Positions 16,866-29,332 of a stretch of 64,000 nt of DNA are shown piece after piece. Position 1 is the first letter of the stretch; each line of letters opens with the position of its first letter. The translations under genes and the position numbers were made by a program. The stretch lies in contig NZ_FOIB01000003.1 of NCBI RefSeq assembly GCF_900111765.1, positions 124,001-188,000 on the forward strand, given 5' to 3'. The DNA is from Myxococcus fulvus (GTDB lineage Bacteria; Myxococcota; Myxococcia; Myxococcales; Myxococcaceae). The notes under the pieces were generated by a model. It had not been told where the DNA came from and made no database searches. It saw only the letters and a list, made by a program, of their open reading frames with translations.

Positions 16866-17783
16866 TCAGCCTGGTGCGTCGGCGGAACGCTGTGGTGCGT
16901 CCGCGCGCCGCCCAGCGTACCGCGCGATGCGGCGCTCGAACCCTTCGCGGATGACGCCGCGGACCGCCTGCACGCGCGCGTTGTCGCGCAGGTCCGGGTG
17001 GTACAGGAGCCAGATATCGGCGACGTGCCGGGCGTCTGCCTCTGGAAGCCGCACCAGCCCGGGCTCCGCGTCACCGACATAGGCGGGGAGGATCACGAGG
17101 CCGAGCCCCTCGATCGCCGCGCGCACCAGCAGATGCAAGGTGGAGAACGCGCCCCACATCGGCAGCCCCGGATAGCTGCCCTCGCGGACGAGGGGCTCGA
17201 GTTGACGGCGATCTTCGATGGTGAGCCACCGCGCCGCGCCCCCGCTTGGATCGAGCCGCTCCACATGCGCCGCGCCAACGAAGTTGACGCATACGATGGG
17301 GGCAAGCCGCCGCCCGGCCAGGTACTCCGGTGGCGTGGTGTCTCTGGGGAGCGCCCGGACGGCGAGGTCGGCTTCGCCCTTGGCGAGGTTGAAGGGCCGG
17401 CTGTCGGTCGTGACCGCGATCTCCACGCTCGGGTGCCGCGCGCACCAGGGCCGCAGGTCCTCGAGGATCTGCCCTGCGACGTACTCGTCGCAGCACGTGA
17501 GATGGACCGTCCCCGACAGGCTCTCGTCATGTCCGGCAGCACCGCGCGTCAGCGCGCATACCTCGTCTTCGACGCGCACGGCGGCCGGCATCATTCGCTC
17601 GCCGGCATCGGTGAGCACGAACCCGTCGCGATGCCGGTCGAACAGCCGGGTCCTCAGCTCGAACTCGAGCGCGTCGACCCGCCGAACGACCGTGCTGTGG
17701 CTCACGCCGAGTGCAGCGCCGGCGGCGCGCACCGACCCGAGCCGAGCCAGGGCGAGGAAGTAGCGGAGATCGTTCCAGTCCAC
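16866..17783 (-). CDS. LysR-family transcriptional regulator
   Basis: 305 residues. Winged helix-turn-helix at about 1-60 (MDWNDLRYFLALARLGSVRA, then AALGVSHSTVVRRVDALE) and a substrate-binding domain from about 90 to 290, the usual LTTR length and order. It lies just upstream of the methyltransferase gene on the same strand, which it may regulate, along with itself, from the structured intergenic region at 17784-18038. Confidence 0.88.
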   Translation of the reverse strand: MDWNDLRYFLALARLGSVRAAGAALGVSHSTVVRRVDALEFELRTRLFDRHRDGFVLTDAGERMMPAAVRVEDEVCALTRGAAGHDESLSGTVHLTCCDEYVAGQILEDLRPWCARHPSVEIAVTTDSRPFNLAKGEADLAVRALPRDTTPPEYLAGRRLAPIVCVNFVGAAHVERLDPSGGAARWLTIEDRRQLEPLVREGSYPGLPMWGAFSTLHLLVRAAIEGLGLVILPAYVGDAEPGLVRLPEADARHVADIWLLYHPDLRDNARVQAVRGVIREGFERRIARYAGRRADAPQRSADAPG

Positions 17784-17893
17784 GGGGGAAGACTATACCT
17801 GGGACGCACGGTTACGAGCCGCCGCGGAGGCAAGTGCCCTGAGCCTCCGTCAACTCCACCGCGTGAGGGGCTGAAGTCCAGTACGGAGACAAA

Positions 17894-17973
17894 GGGCCTG
17901 GAATCCTTGAGGTTTCCCTCTCGATTCCAGGTCCCTCCAGGGGCGAGGAGTACGGGACTCGACCCCGTACTCC
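17894..17973. other. Two strong adjacent hairpins in a divergent intergenic region
   Basis: The first inverted repeat (17894-17905 with 17923-17935) pairs GGGCCTGGAATC with GATTCCAGGTCCC, leaving one bulged base. The second (17947-17956 with 17964-17973) is a perfect 10-bp stem, GGAGTACGGG/CCCGTACTCC, with loop ACTCGAC. They lie between the divergent LysR gene and the gene at 18039. They could be regulator sites or RNA structures; no T-run follows, so simple terminators are unlikely. Confidence 0.5.
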
Positions 17974-18038
17974 AACCGACGCTCCCCCCAAGCTGCACCT
18001 TGCCATGGGGCCCGAGGGCGGACGATTCTCCGCGCCCC

Positions 18039-19076
18039 ATGAGCGTGCTCGACAAGGTGCTGTCATTGCGGCCGGGCAACACGGTGGCCCGGGTGGGCGC
18101 GAGCTCGCGCGTGCCGCTGCTCAACCCGCGTGAACCGCTGCGCGCCCTCGAGCGTCTCCCGGTGGCCCTGGCCTGTCTCCCCGTCCAGTCGAAGGCCGCG
18201 CTGCCGGGCCTGCTCCGCGCCGCGCGCTCCGAGGACGCCGTTCTCGGACTCGCCTGTCCGCACCCCACCGCCGACCGTGGCGCCGCCGAGCGCTTCATCG
18301 CGGCCGTGCACGAGGCCGCCGCCGAGGCCGAGCACGCACGCCCCCTGTTCCTCCAGGCCGGTCCCATCCGCGTTACCGGCTCCGACGAGGACTCGCTCGC
18401 CCCCCTGCGCGAAGGCCTCTTCCGCGTGGTCGACGCGGGCTTCACCCTGGTCTCCCTCGACCTGTCCCGCCTGGACTCCTACGCCGCCGTCGAGGCCGTG
18501 AACGCCCTCGTCAGCCCCGTGACGGAGCGCGAACTCGCCCTGGAACTCAGCGCCCCCACGCCCGCGTCCGGGGGCCTCATCGACGCGTACCGCACGCTCC
18601 TCGAAGGCCTCTCCCAGTGGAAGGTCCCCCTCCGCTTCGTCCGCGTCTCCGAACGTGACCTCGGCGGCGCCGAACCCGACGTGGGCACCCTGCGCTCCAT
18701 CGTCGACCTGGCCGCGGACTACAACGCCTCCGTCTGCGTCGGCGACGTCCGCGAGGGCTTCCCCCGAATGCTCCCCACCTACGTCGCCGCGGGCGCGAAG
18801 AAGGTCGACTGCGTGGGCCCCTTCGAGCGGCTCGCGCTGACCTCCTGGCCCCCCGAGGTCCGCGAGAGCCTCGAGTCCAAGTCCGCCGCCTCGGGCGTCG
18901 CCGCCGGAGAGCTCCTGAGCGTCGTCGAGGACTCCCTGCCACCCCTCGACCCACAGGCCCGCGAGCGCCTCGAAGCCCTCTCCTTCGCCGAAGCCGCCGA
19001 GGTCCTCGCCGCCCTGGGCGCCGCGGGCACGGGCCACTCGGTGATGCGCTTCCTCGCGCAGAACCAGGGCGAGTAG
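18039..19076 (+). CDS. Hypothetical protein, probable TIM-barrel aldolase-like
   Basis: 345 residues, no signal peptide. Alternating beta/alpha segments (PLFLQAGPIRV, FTLVSLDLSRLD, KVPLRFVRVSE, YNASVCVGDVREG, GAKKVDCVGPFERL) suggest a TIM barrel, with some resemblance to tagatose-bisphosphate aldolase-type proteins, though I cannot identify a catalytic set. It is followed after 25 bases by rsmD, then coaD, on the same strand. The start MSVLDKVLSL is chosen at the beginning of recognisable protein; the open frame upstream overlaps the LysR gene and is spurious. Confidence 0.65.
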   Translation: MSVLDKVLSLRPGNTVARVGASSRVPLLNPREPLRALERLPVALACLPVQSKAALPGLLRAARSEDAVLGLACPHPTADRGAAERFIAAVHEAAAEAEHARPLFLQAGPIRVTGSDEDSLAPLREGLFRVVDAGFTLVSLDLSRLDSYAAVEAVNALVSPVTERELALELSAPTPASGGLIDAYRTLLEGLSQWKVPLRFVRVSERDLGGAEPDVGTLRSIVDLAADYNASVCVGDVREGFPRMLPTYVAAGAKKVDCVGPFERLALTSWPPEVRESLESKSAASGVAAGELLSVVEDSLPPLDPQARERLEALSFAEAAEVLAALGAAGTGHSVMRFLAQNQGE

Positions 19077-19101
19077 CCCCCCGCGCGGTGTAGAAGGCCC
19101 C

Positions 19102-19659
19102 ATGCGAATCGTCTCAGGCTCCGCGAAGGGCAGGGCGCTGGCCGGCCCCAAGCCCACGTCGCAACACATCCGCCCTACCGCGGACCGTGTGCGGGAGACC
19201 ATCTTCAACGTCCTCGGCCAGTTCCTCGACGGCCAGCGCGTCCTCGACCTCTACGCCGGTACCGGCGCCCTCGGCCTCGAGGCCCTGTCCCGCGGCGCGG
19301 GCGCCGTGGTCCTCGTCGACCAGGACCGCGAGGCCCAGGCGCTGTGCAAGCAGAACACCCAGGCGCTCGGCTTCTCGGCCCAGGTGGAGCTGCTCTCCCA
19401 GCCCGTGGTGCGGGGGCTCGACACCCTGGGCCGGCGGGGAGACCGCTTCGAGCTCATCTTCGCGGACCCGCCCTACGCGGCGCGCGTGGTGGAGACGGTG
19501 CTGGAGGCCGTCACGGCGGCGAAGGTGCTGGCGCCCGGCGGGATGCTCGTCGTCGAGCACGACAAGCGCGAGGAGGCCCCTGAGTCCCACGCCGGGCTCA
19601 CCCGGGAGGACCAGCGCCGCTTCGGGGACACCCTGGTCAGCTTCTACCGGGCGCCGTGA
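19102..19659 (+). CDS. rsmD: 16S rRNA (guanine(966)-N(2))-methyltransferase RsmD
   Basis: 185 residues. Begins MRIVSGSAKGRALAGP with the RsmD signature HIRPTADRVRETIFN at about 21-35. The SAM site VLDLYAGTGALGLEALSRG is at about 49-67, and the catalytic ADPPYA motif at about 133-138 is the usual DPPY of N6/N2 amino methyltransferases. It modifies G966 of 16S rRNA in the 30S subunit. Neighbouring coaD downstream is a common arrangement. Confidence 0.95.
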   Translation: MRIVSGSAKGRALAGPKPTSQHIRPTADRVRETIFNVLGQFLDGQRVLDLYAGTGALGLEALSRGAGAVVLVDQDREAQALCKQNTQALGFSAQVELLSQPVVRGLDTLGRRGDRFELIFADPPYAARVVETVLEAVTAAKVLAPGGMLVVEHDKREEAPESHAGLTREDQRRFGDTLVSFYRAP

Positions 19660-19704
19660 GCATTCCTTGACCGGCCCTCGGCCCCGTCCGAGACTCCCCG
19701 TCTC

Positions 19705-20187
19705 ATGCCTGTCGCCATCTACCCAGGTTCGTTCGATCCGCTCACCAACGGGCACCTGAGCCTCATCCAGCGCAGCCTGAAGATGTTCGACAAAGTCATC
19801 GTCGCCATCGCGGTGAACCCCAAGAAGACCCCTCTGTTCACCGAGGACGAGCGCCGCGACCTCATCCGCGACGCCGTGAAGGACGACCGTGTGGAGGTGG
19901 ACGCCTTCCACGGTCTGCTGGTCGACTACGTCAAGCGCCGCGGGGTGAACGTCATCGTCCGCGGGCTGCGCGCCGTGTCCGACTTCGAATACGAGTTCCA
20001 GCTCGCGAACATGAACCGCAAGCTGGCGCCCACCGTGGAGACCGTCTTCATGATGACGGGTGAGGACTACTTCTACATCTCCTCCCAGCTCGTGCGTGAA
20101 GTCGCCTCGTTCGGAGGGGATGTCACGGGGCTCGTGCCGCCCAACGTCCACGCGGGGCTGCAGGCGAAATTCGCGCGGAAGACGTAG
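19705..20187 (+). CDS. coaD: Phosphopantetheine adenylyltransferase
   Basis: 160 residues, the normal length. N-terminal [19 protein letters not shown] contains the T/HxGH nucleotidyl-transferase motif in its CoaD form (TNGH). [19 protein letters not shown] at about 88-106 and the C-terminal [19 protein letters not shown] at about 121-139 are the other conserved blocks. It forms dephospho-CoA from phosphopantetheine and ATP, the penultimate CoA step. Confidence 0.97.
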   Translation: MPVAIYPGSFDPLTNGHLSLIQRSLKMFDKVIVAIAVNPKKTPLFTEDERRDLIRDAVKDDRVEVDAFHGLLVDYVKRRGVNVIVRGLRAVSDFEYEFQLANMNRKLAPTVETVFMMTGEDYFYISSQLVREVASFGGDVTGLVPPNVHAGLQAKFARKT

Positions 20188-20238
20188 TGGCCTGACAGCC
20201 CTTGTCGGACTGGCCCTGGCGCGCTACGCATCCGGGCC

Positions 20239-21429
20239 ATGAAACTCGCCCGCCGGCTCCAGGCCATCAAGCCCTCCCCGACGCTCGCTCTCAACTCCCG
20301 CGCCAAGGCGCTCGCGGCCCAAGGCGTGGACGTCGTGGTCCTGGCGGCGGGCGAGCCCGACTTCGACACGCCCGACTACGTCAAGCAGGCCGCGGTCGAC
20401 GCGCTCAACGCGGGCTTCACCAAGTACACCGCCACCGCGGGCATCCCCGAGCTGCGCGAGGCCATCTGCAACAAGCTGGAGCGCGACAACGGGCTGCGCT
20501 TCACCCCCGAGCAGGTGCTCGTCACCTCCGGCGGCAAGCAGGCGCTCTACAACTTCTGCCAGGCCGTGCTCGACGAGGGTGACGAGGTCATCATCTTCGC
20601 GCCGTACTGGGTCAGCTACCCGGACATGGTGCGGCTGGCCGGCGCGACGCCCGTCATCGTCAACACGCGCGAGGAGGACGGCTTCGCGCCGGACCCGGAC
20701 GCCATCCGCCGGGTGCTCACCCCGCGCACGCGCGCCATCATCATCAACAGCCCGGGCAACCCCACCGGCGCCGTGTACTCGCGCGCCGCGCTGGAGGGCA
20801 TCGCCGACGCCGTGCGCGGCCACGACTGCCTCATCGTCACCGACGACATCTACGAGAAGCTCCTCTACACCGGCGAGCGGCTGGGCATCAGCGACGTGGC
20901 CCCGGACCTGGTGCCCCGGCTCGTCGTCGTCAACGGCATGAGCAAGGCGTACTCCATGACGGGCTGGCGCCTGGGCTACGCGGCGGGGCCCCGGCCCGTG
21001 CTGTCCGCGATGCAACTGGTGCAGGACCAGTCCACGTCCAACGCCTCGTCCATCGGCCAGAAGGCGGCGCTGGCGGCGCTCAAGGGCCCGCCGGACACCA
21101 TCGCCACCATGGTGAAGGAGTACAAGGAGCGCCGGGACTTCTTCGTGGGCGGCCTCAACGCGCTCGACGGCGTGCGCTGCCGGATGCCCGAGGGCGCCTT
21201 CTACGCGCTGGCGGACGTGCGAGGCCTCTACGGGCGGCCCTACAAGGGCAAGGCCGTGGCGGGCTCGGTGCAGCTCTCCGAAATCCTGCTGGATGACTTC
21301 CGCGTCGCGGCGGTGCCGGGAGATCCGTTCGGCGCCGAGGGCTACATCCGCATGAGCTTCGCGACCTCGCGCCAGGTGCTCGCCAAGGGACTGGAGCGGC
21401 TGGGCGAGCTGGTCCAGGCGCTGCGCTGA
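20239..21429 (+). CDS. aspC: Pyridoxal-phosphate aspartate aminotransferase
   Basis: 396 residues, class I fold type I aminotransferase of the I-gamma (AatA-like) group. Visible motifs: [52 protein letters not shown] with the PLP-contacting Asn, and [19 protein letters not shown] with the Schiff-base Lys at about 236. Converts aspartate and 2-oxoglutarate to oxaloacetate and glutamate. A strong hairpin follows the stop. Confidence 0.92.
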   Translation: MKLARRLQAIKPSPTLALNSRAKALAAQGVDVVVLAAGEPDFDTPDYVKQAAVDALNAGFTKYTATAGIPELREAICNKLERDNGLRFTPEQVLVTSGGKQALYNFCQAVLDEGDEVIIFAPYWVSYPDMVRLAGATPVIVNTREEDGFAPDPDAIRRVLTPRTRAIIINSPGNPTGAVYSRAALEGIADAVRGHDCLIVTDDIYEKLLYTGERLGISDVAPDLVPRLVVVNGMSKAYSMTGWRLGYAAGPRPVLSAMQLVQDQSTSNASSIGQKAALAALKGPPDTIATMVKEYKERRDFFVGGLNALDGVRCRMPEGAFYALADVRGLYGRPYKGKAVAGSVQLSEILLDDFRVAAVPGDPFGAEGYIRMSFATSRQVLAKGLERLGELVQALR

Positions 21430-21438
21430 AGTCCCCTG

Positions 21439-21472
21439 GCTCCGGTGTCGCCCTCGTGCGCGACGCCGGAGC
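21439..21472. terminator. Bidirectional hairpin between convergent genes
   Basis: A 13-bp stem (GCTCCGGTGTCGC with GCGACGCCGGAGC, one wobble pair) around an 8-base loop, sitting between the stop of the aminotransferase gene (plus) and the stop of the Pro/Ala-rich protein gene (minus). Position and stem strength suit a shared terminator, though no T-run is present. Confidence 0.6.
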
Positions 21473-21484
21473 GCAGGGTGTGCC

Positions 21485-22267
21485 TCAGTCCGTGTAGGCG
21501 AAGGCGCGGTGCTCCTCGCCATAGGGGCGATAGACGAGCACCGCGGCGCGGCCGGAGAGGTTGCCCACGGCCACCCAGATGTCCTTCGCGTTGCGCAGGT
21601 CCAGGCCGAGCCGGGCGGGGGCCTTGCCGTACTTCTTCTCCATCGCCTCGAGCGTGAGCACCTCCACGTCGTAGAGCGAGATGAGGTCCGTGCGCTTCAC
21701 GCGCAGCTGCTTCACCCACGCGGCGACCAGCTCCTCGGGCGTGGCGTAGCGCTTGTCCTCGAGCTGGAACGGATAGAACAGCTCGTTGGCGGTGCTGCGC
21801 ACGTCGCCGGTGAGCAGGAACTGGAAGAGCACTCGCGCGCTCGTCTGGATGTCCTGTCGCTTGATCTCCTCCGCCGAGGTCGGCGGCGCGGGCACCGTGT
21901 CGAGCCCTGCCTGGAGGTTCGAGGGCACCGCCGGCGGCGGCGTGGCGGCCGTCGGAGGCGCCGCGGTGGGCTTCTGTGCGGGCGCGGGGGCCACGGGCTC
22001 GGCGCGCTTGGGCGGAGGAGGCTTCGCCTCGGCGGCGGGCTTCTGCGGCGCGGCGGCGGGCTTCTCCGGGGCGGCGGCGGGGGCCTCGGCGGGCGTGGGG
22101 ACGGGGGCGGGGGGCGGCTCGGCCTTCACGGGAGGCGAGGCGGCGGGGGCCTGGGCGGCGGGCTCCTGGGGGGGGGGGGGCGTGGCGGCGGGCTCGGGCG
22201 TCTCCTGCGCCAGGGCGAGCACGGGCGAGGTGAGGGAGAGGATGAGGGCCAGGGACCAGCGACGCAT
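21485..22267 (-). CDS. Secreted Pro/Ala-rich protein with conserved C-terminal domain
   Basis: 260 residues. Signal peptide [20 protein letters not shown], then a Pro/Ala/Lys-rich linker at about 22-120, then a folded domain at about 130-260 ([54 protein letters not shown]). The linker suggests a protein that spans the periplasm or cell wall. The domain family is not recognised. A run of 13 C on the coding strand encodes PPPP near residue 30. Divergent from carB. Confidence 0.75.
   Translation of the reverse strand: MRRWSLALILSLTSPVLALAQETPEPAATPPPPQEPAAQAPAASPPVKAEPPPAPVPTPAEAPAAAPEKPAAAPQKPAAEAKPPPPKRAEPVAPAPAQKPTAAPPTAATPPPAVPSNLQAGLDTVPAPPTSAEEIKRQDIQTSARVLFQFLLTGDVRSTANELFYPFQLEDKRYATPEELVAAWVKQLRVKRTDLISLYDVEVLTLEAMEKKYGKAPARLGLDLRNAKDIWVAVGNLSGRAAVLVYRPYGEEHRAFAYTD
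22168..22180. repeat. 13-base G/C homopolymer inside coding sequence
   Basis: Thirteen consecutive G on the plus strand (C on the coding strand) early in the Pro/Ala-rich protein gene. Tracts of this length are prone to slipped-strand mispairing, so the reading frame could switch on and off. Confidence 0.8.
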
Positions 22268-22420
22268 GCGACCTCCGAGAAGGGGCGGAGCGTAGCAGAG
22301 CGGGGCCGTCTGGCGCGTGCCGGGTGTGGACCCGGCGCACCGGGCGTCCGGGCGGCCGGCTGGCGACGGCCACATAACATCCGTGCATGCCGGGGCAGAG
22401 GTTGGTATGGGGGCGCCCCG

Positions 22421-25675
<3,255 letters not shown>

Positions 25676-25706
25676 GGTTCAGGACGGTTGGTCCTGAGGT
25701 GAATCG

Positions 25707-25738
25707 CGGCCCCGTTCCCTGACTTGGGAGCGGGGCCG
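25707..25738 (+). terminator. carB terminator hairpin
   Basis: 13-bp stem (CGGCCCCGTTCCC with GGGAGCGGGGCCG, one wobble) and loop TGACTT, about 30 bases after the carB stop, followed by the T-rich TGGTGTTTCT. A second small inverted repeat (CAGGAC/GTCCTG) precedes it at about 25680-25696. Confidence 0.75.
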
Positions 25739-25871
25739 TGGTGTTTCTGGGGTGGCTGGCTGGATTCTGTGGTCCTGTGCATTCGGTAATGCAACTTTGT
25801 GTCACCCTGGTTACCGGAGCTAGTTCCTGGTCGGCCTCTCGCAGCGCAGTTGATTCGTGAGAGACAGGGAA

Positions 25872-27479
25872 CTACTCACATAGTATACCTATAAGGCGGT
25901 AGCCATTTGGGAATATCCAAAGACACTGCCCCCCCAGTGGACCAGGAATTTGCCCGGGACCAAACCGCCCCTGCATAGTGCAGCAATAATTGACGATCCT
26001 TAGGGGTGGGGTGTCAATTTCCGATTTTTGAATGCGGACCCGTACCTGGGCCCGGTCGGTCGCCGTGTCACTAGAACACTCGATACGATAGGTAGTTGTT
26101 CGTCGAGGCTCAACTTCAATTGTGTCGGTTGACTCCACGTCGCCAATGTCTGGGCTGATTGCGCAGGAGGTTGCACAGGAGGACTCCCAAGAAAGATTGA
26201 CAGTCTCCTCTCCGTTGCTTGGATTGGGGGTCGCCCTAAATGATGATATTTTAACTGGGCAGAGGACAATGAGGTCGATGTCTTTGGCCGACTCTCCGCC
26301 TGGTCCGCGGCATTGGAGCGTGTATTTTCCTGAGGCAGAAGGTGAGACTTGACGCGTTCCGCTTGTACTGCGAGTGCTTTCCTCATCATTGAATCGACAT
26401 TGAGTGCTGTTGGTTGAGGACCATCGAAGCGTTGCTCTCTCGCCTTTTCGAATAGTGCTCGCTGATGCCTCAAGCTCGATGAATGGAGGGTCGTCTTTGG
26501 CGACGACCTCAATTGTGACACTTGCTTCATCCCTGCTTGATTCGTTTGAGCATACCAATAGATAGCTTGTTGACTGTGTCGGCCGGGCAATGAGTGAGTC
26601 GGATGGTTTGACGGATTTCCCATTCAAGCTGCAGATAGTGGCTCCACTTGCTCTCCACTGAAGTTGAGATTTTGCGCCTAGCCTGACCTCTGATGGGGAT
26701 GCAGTGAATTCGTTTATGTGTGTTAGTATTGCTTTCGATAGGTTTACGGGGACTTTACGCGCAATTGCCAATGAGAGTACGTCCTCAATTCTGACTCCAA
26801 GTCCAATGCCGTCATTGGTTGGATCTAGACCTGTTGTGAGGCCAACGATATTCCAGTTCTTGTCGAGAATTGGCCCTCCTGAGAATCCTCTTGTTGCGGC
26901 TTCACTAGAGAAGCGGAAGGCGGATCCGGGCTGCCCTTTGCTGAGGAGGGCGTTGTTGGAGTCTGAGAGTAAGTTTCGCCACTTCCCTCTGCCGATTAAG
27001 TTCAGTGCACTGCCCGCGTTTAGTGCGGTGATGCTTGATGTGCGTGCAAATGTCCGGGTAGCAATTGTTGCTACGTGTTCTTCTGGCCCAGGGCATCGCA
27101 GGAATGCTACGTCGATAGTTGGATGTCCTGAGGCAAGAAGAGTGCATGCTTCTCCTGGTACAGGGGCGGCAACATCCCCACTCGGGAAAATCTGAGGCAT
27201 TATCTTCTCGTCGCCGAGTATAACGTGGGCAGCAGTTGCGATAATTAAATCGTGCCCTTCTATGCCAATGACAAATCCGCTGCCCCTTGCGCCGTCTTCA
27301 TCGCCAATTTTGAGGGAGATGAAGTGGGCGCTCGCACCATCTATCGCTTTTGCGTGAAAAGTGACGGTTGTGGCTGGTGGCGAAGAAGGTGTTGATGCGG
27401 GGATGGTTAGGGATATGAGAAGTGTTGTAGTGATTGAATTGAGGGCTTTTGTTGTCATGGTGGAATTATTATTTCCCAT
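25872..27479 (-). CDS. Secreted trypsin-like serine protease with Ig-like C-terminal repeats
   Basis: 535 residues. A hydrophobic segment at about 13-28 is a signal peptide or anchor. The chymotrypsin-fold domain at about 55-245 keeps the triad: His85 in ATAAHV, Asp123 in TIDVAFLR, Ser200 in RGFSGGPIL. Then come about three Ig-like beta modules (about 250-330, 335-420, 425-500), each with a Leu-rWSs-like core strand and paired Cys, and a Cys-containing end. It is the third gene of a lower-GC operon, overlapping the gene before it by 11 bases. Substrates are unknown. Composition differs clearly from carB, suggesting transfer. Confidence 0.8.
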   Translation of the reverse strand: MGNNNSTMTTKALNSITTTLLISLTIPASTPSSPPATTVTFHAKAIDGASAHFISLKIGDEDGARGSGFVIGIEGHDLIIATAAHVILGDEKIMPQIFPSGDVAAPVPGEACTLLASGHPTIDVAFLRCPGPEEHVATIATRTFARTSSITALNAGSALNLIGRGKWRNLLSDSNNALLSKGQPGSAFRFSSEAATRGFSGGPILDKNWNIVGLTTGLDPTNDGIGLGVRIEDVLSLAIARKVPVNLSKAILTHINEFTASPSEVRLGAKSQLQWRASGATICSLNGKSVKPSDSLIARPTQSTSYLLVCSNESSRDEASVTIEVVAKDDPPFIELEASASTIRKGERATLRWSSTNSTQCRFNDEESTRSTSGTRQVSPSASGKYTLQCRGPGGESAKDIDLIVLCPVKISSFRATPNPSNGEETVNLSWESSCATSCAISPDIGDVESTDTIEVEPRRTTTYRIECSSDTATDRAQVRVRIQKSEIDTPPLRIVNYCCTMQGRFGPGQIPGPLGGQCLWIFPNGYRLIGILCE

Positions 27480-28563
27480 GGATATCTACCCCTGTCCATC
27501 GTAGGAGTGAGGCAAGTAGCCCAAAGAGAAATACAATGGCTGAGTACGTGGCGGCCCGTGAGCGGTCTGCCATCCAGGTGTCTAGATATGAAAGTGCAAC
27601 AGGGCGCCGATGGTTCGGATTTCCGAACGAGGCATTGGTTACATTTCCTACGAACCGCGTTCTGAGGTCGCCATTTGGCAGGACGGTGATGCTTCTTATG
27701 GAGGCGTGAATTTTTTCTGTGGCAAAGAAGTCGAACTCTGAGAGGAGTAATGACTCTCCTATGTCGCGACGTAGGGTGCCGGCAGTGATTGATGATTGTT
27801 CGGGTCCGTTTTGGGTGTTGTCTATGAATTGAAGTAGGCTTGCTTCGATGGGATCGCAGATCAAGCACTGGCTTTGCGTGTTTTGGCGTGGCGTGAATTC
27901 GATTGTGGCTCCTGTTGTTGGATCGAAGGTGAATATTTCGTCCGATGTTTCGGTTTGGTGAGAGTCGCCGGTTTCGCTCACGCGTTCAATAGTGGACCGT
28001 CCGGTTGTGGTCACTCGAAGGGGGCCGCGAGGTGGTTGCTTGTTTTGCGGCTCAATCTCAATGTTGAGGCGGTTTCCTCGCTGTGATTCCATGTGTATCG
28101 TCGTGAGTGGAGCGAGTGACACCGCTTCAAGCGTAATTCGAGAGCTTGGTTCTGAGGTGTTTATGGCGACCTCTGTATAGCGCCGCTTGGGCTCGAGAGC
28201 GGAGGGCAGGGAGTCTATTGGGGTGATTTGAGTTGCCGCGATTCGTAAGTTGGATGTGGTAGTGGCGCCGAGTATTCGGCCGCCGCTATGTAGTTGAAGT
28301 GTCAGGCGTCTTGATGTGATGTCTCCGTCTATTCTGACCGTACTTGGGTGTGTTTCTGCTGCCAGAAGTACAATTAGCGCCGAACTGCTGAGTAGTGCCA
28401 GAGCGAGTACGGTGTTTTTTTGTGGGAGTGGCTGGGTTCTCTCTGCTGCATCTAGCTTTGTCAGGAGGCGGGCTATTTCTGCTGGCTTGGCATTGGTGGA
28501 CAGTGCCGTTTGTAGCGATGCTTTCGCTTGGGTGACTGAATTTTGGTCGCTAGCTGAGGACAC
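27469..28563 (-). CDS. Membrane protein with large extracytoplasmic domain, unknown
   Basis: 364 residues. Two hydrophobic segments, at about 50-70 (NTVLALALLSSSALIVLLAA) and near the C-terminus (TYSAIVFLFGLLASLLRW), frame a beta-rich domain with CLICDP near its middle. The GTG start at 28563 is chosen because GGAG lies 5 bases upstream and it is 10 bases after the previous stop; an ATG 22 codons earlier would overlap the upstream gene by 56 bases. No family recognised. Middle gene of the lower-GC operon. Confidence 0.65.
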   Translation of the reverse strand: MSSASDQNSVTQAKASLQTALSTNAKPAEIARLLTKLDAAERTQPLPQKNTVLALALLSSSALIVLLAAETHPSTVRIDGDITSRRLTLQLHSGGRILGATTTSNLRIAATQITPIDSLPSALEPKRRYTEVAINTSEPSSRITLEAVSLAPLTTIHMESQRGNRLNIEIEPQNKQPPRGPLRVTTTGRSTIERVSETGDSHQTETSDEIFTFDPTTGATIEFTPRQNTQSQCLICDPIEASLLQFIDNTQNGPEQSSITAGTLRRDIGESLLLSEFDFFATEKIHASIRSITVLPNGDLRTRFVGNVTNASFGNPNHRRPVALSYLDTWMADRSRAATYSAIVFLFGLLASLLRWTGVDIHGK

Positions 28564-28573
28564 AGAAACTCCA

Positions 28574-29332
28574 TCACATGTCGGGACCGAGATGAAAATC
28601 CTCGGACGTGGGGGTGCCCTCGTGTCCATCTGGAATGAGGGCGCGAATGCGAAGTGTGGCGTGCTTTCCGATTGGAATTTGTCCTCGAGGGATTTTTACG
28701 AAGAAAGCCTTTGTTATCGTCGTTTGATTGGTTGATTCGAGCGTGAGGGTGGTGCTTTTGTCGATAAGGAGGGTTGCTCTGATTTCTCTTAGGGGTTCTT
28801 CGGAGTGAAATCTGAGCCGAATTGGATCGGGTGGCGTGGCACTGCTTTGAGTCTTGGTTATGCGGACTGGGCAGAATATTTTGGTGCCATTTTGGGTGGC
28901 AATGGCGATGACTGCGATTTGGTGTATGGGGATGTCTGATTTTGCCAGGAGTTCGGTGGTCCAATTGAATGGAGGCGTGGTCTGTGTATCCATTCGATAG
29001 GCTAGTTCATGCGTTGCCACGGCTCGTACATGTGCTTCGCCGCAGGCCCACTGAAGGAGTAGGTTCTTGGTCTGAGGAATGGTCTCAGTAAGCTCTGGCA
29101 CAACCCCAATGAGAGATATTCGTGCGTCCAATGCCTGTGAGGTTCCTGGTGCATAGGTGCCTTCACAGCGATCTCCTCGTTGTGTGTATGGATGTTCAAT
29201 GTCTGGGGGGATTGTTGTGTTGGTTGGTAGGTTTTCTTTGCAGTCCATGGCTAGAGCGCACAGTGGGTGTAGTGTGAGGGCGACGACTAGAAGACGGCGC
29301 ATGCGCTGGGAGGTGGTGATTGTTGGAGACAT
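28574..29332 (-). CDS. Secreted protein, first gene of lower-GC operon, unknown
   Basis: 252 residues. Signal peptide near residues 10-29 (MRRLLVVALTLHPLCALA, then M-D-C). The mature part is beta-rich, with Cys residues in MDCKEN, DRCEG and LQWACGE and at IFCPVR. The start MSPTITTSQ at 29332 is preferred because AAGGA lies 7 bases upstream; the open frame runs further back into low-complexity His/Thr/Pro-rich sequence. No family recognised. It leads an operon with a membrane protein and a trypsin-like protease, so it may be an envelope sensor or protease cofactor (inference). Confidence 0.65.
   Translation of the reverse strand: MSPTITTSQRMRRLLVVALTLHPLCALAMDCKENLPTNTTIPPDIEHPYTQRGDRCEGTYAPGTSQALDARISLIGVVPELTETIPQTKNLLLQWACGEAHVRAVATHELAYRMDTQTTPPFNWTTELLAKSDIPIHQIAVIAIATQNGTKIFCPVRITKTQSSATPPDPIRLRFHSEEPLREIRATLLIDKSTTLTLESTNQTTITKAFFVKIPRGQIPIGKHATLRIRALIPDGHEGTPTSEDFHLGPDM

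Noticed and set aside
17947..17973. tRNA T-arm-like stem (7-base loop)
   Set aside because: No acceptor, D or anticodon arms can be fitted on either strand; it is a simple hairpin.
16509..18038. Upstream open frame that would extend the protein at 18039 by about 510 residues
   Set aside because: It runs antisense through the LysR and methyltransferase genes and has no family features; the ATG at 18039 begins real protein-like sequence.
21509..22420. Open frame extending CarB upstream by 304 residues
   Set aside because: Antisense to the Pro/Ala-rich gene; CarB proteins begin at [11 protein letters not shown].
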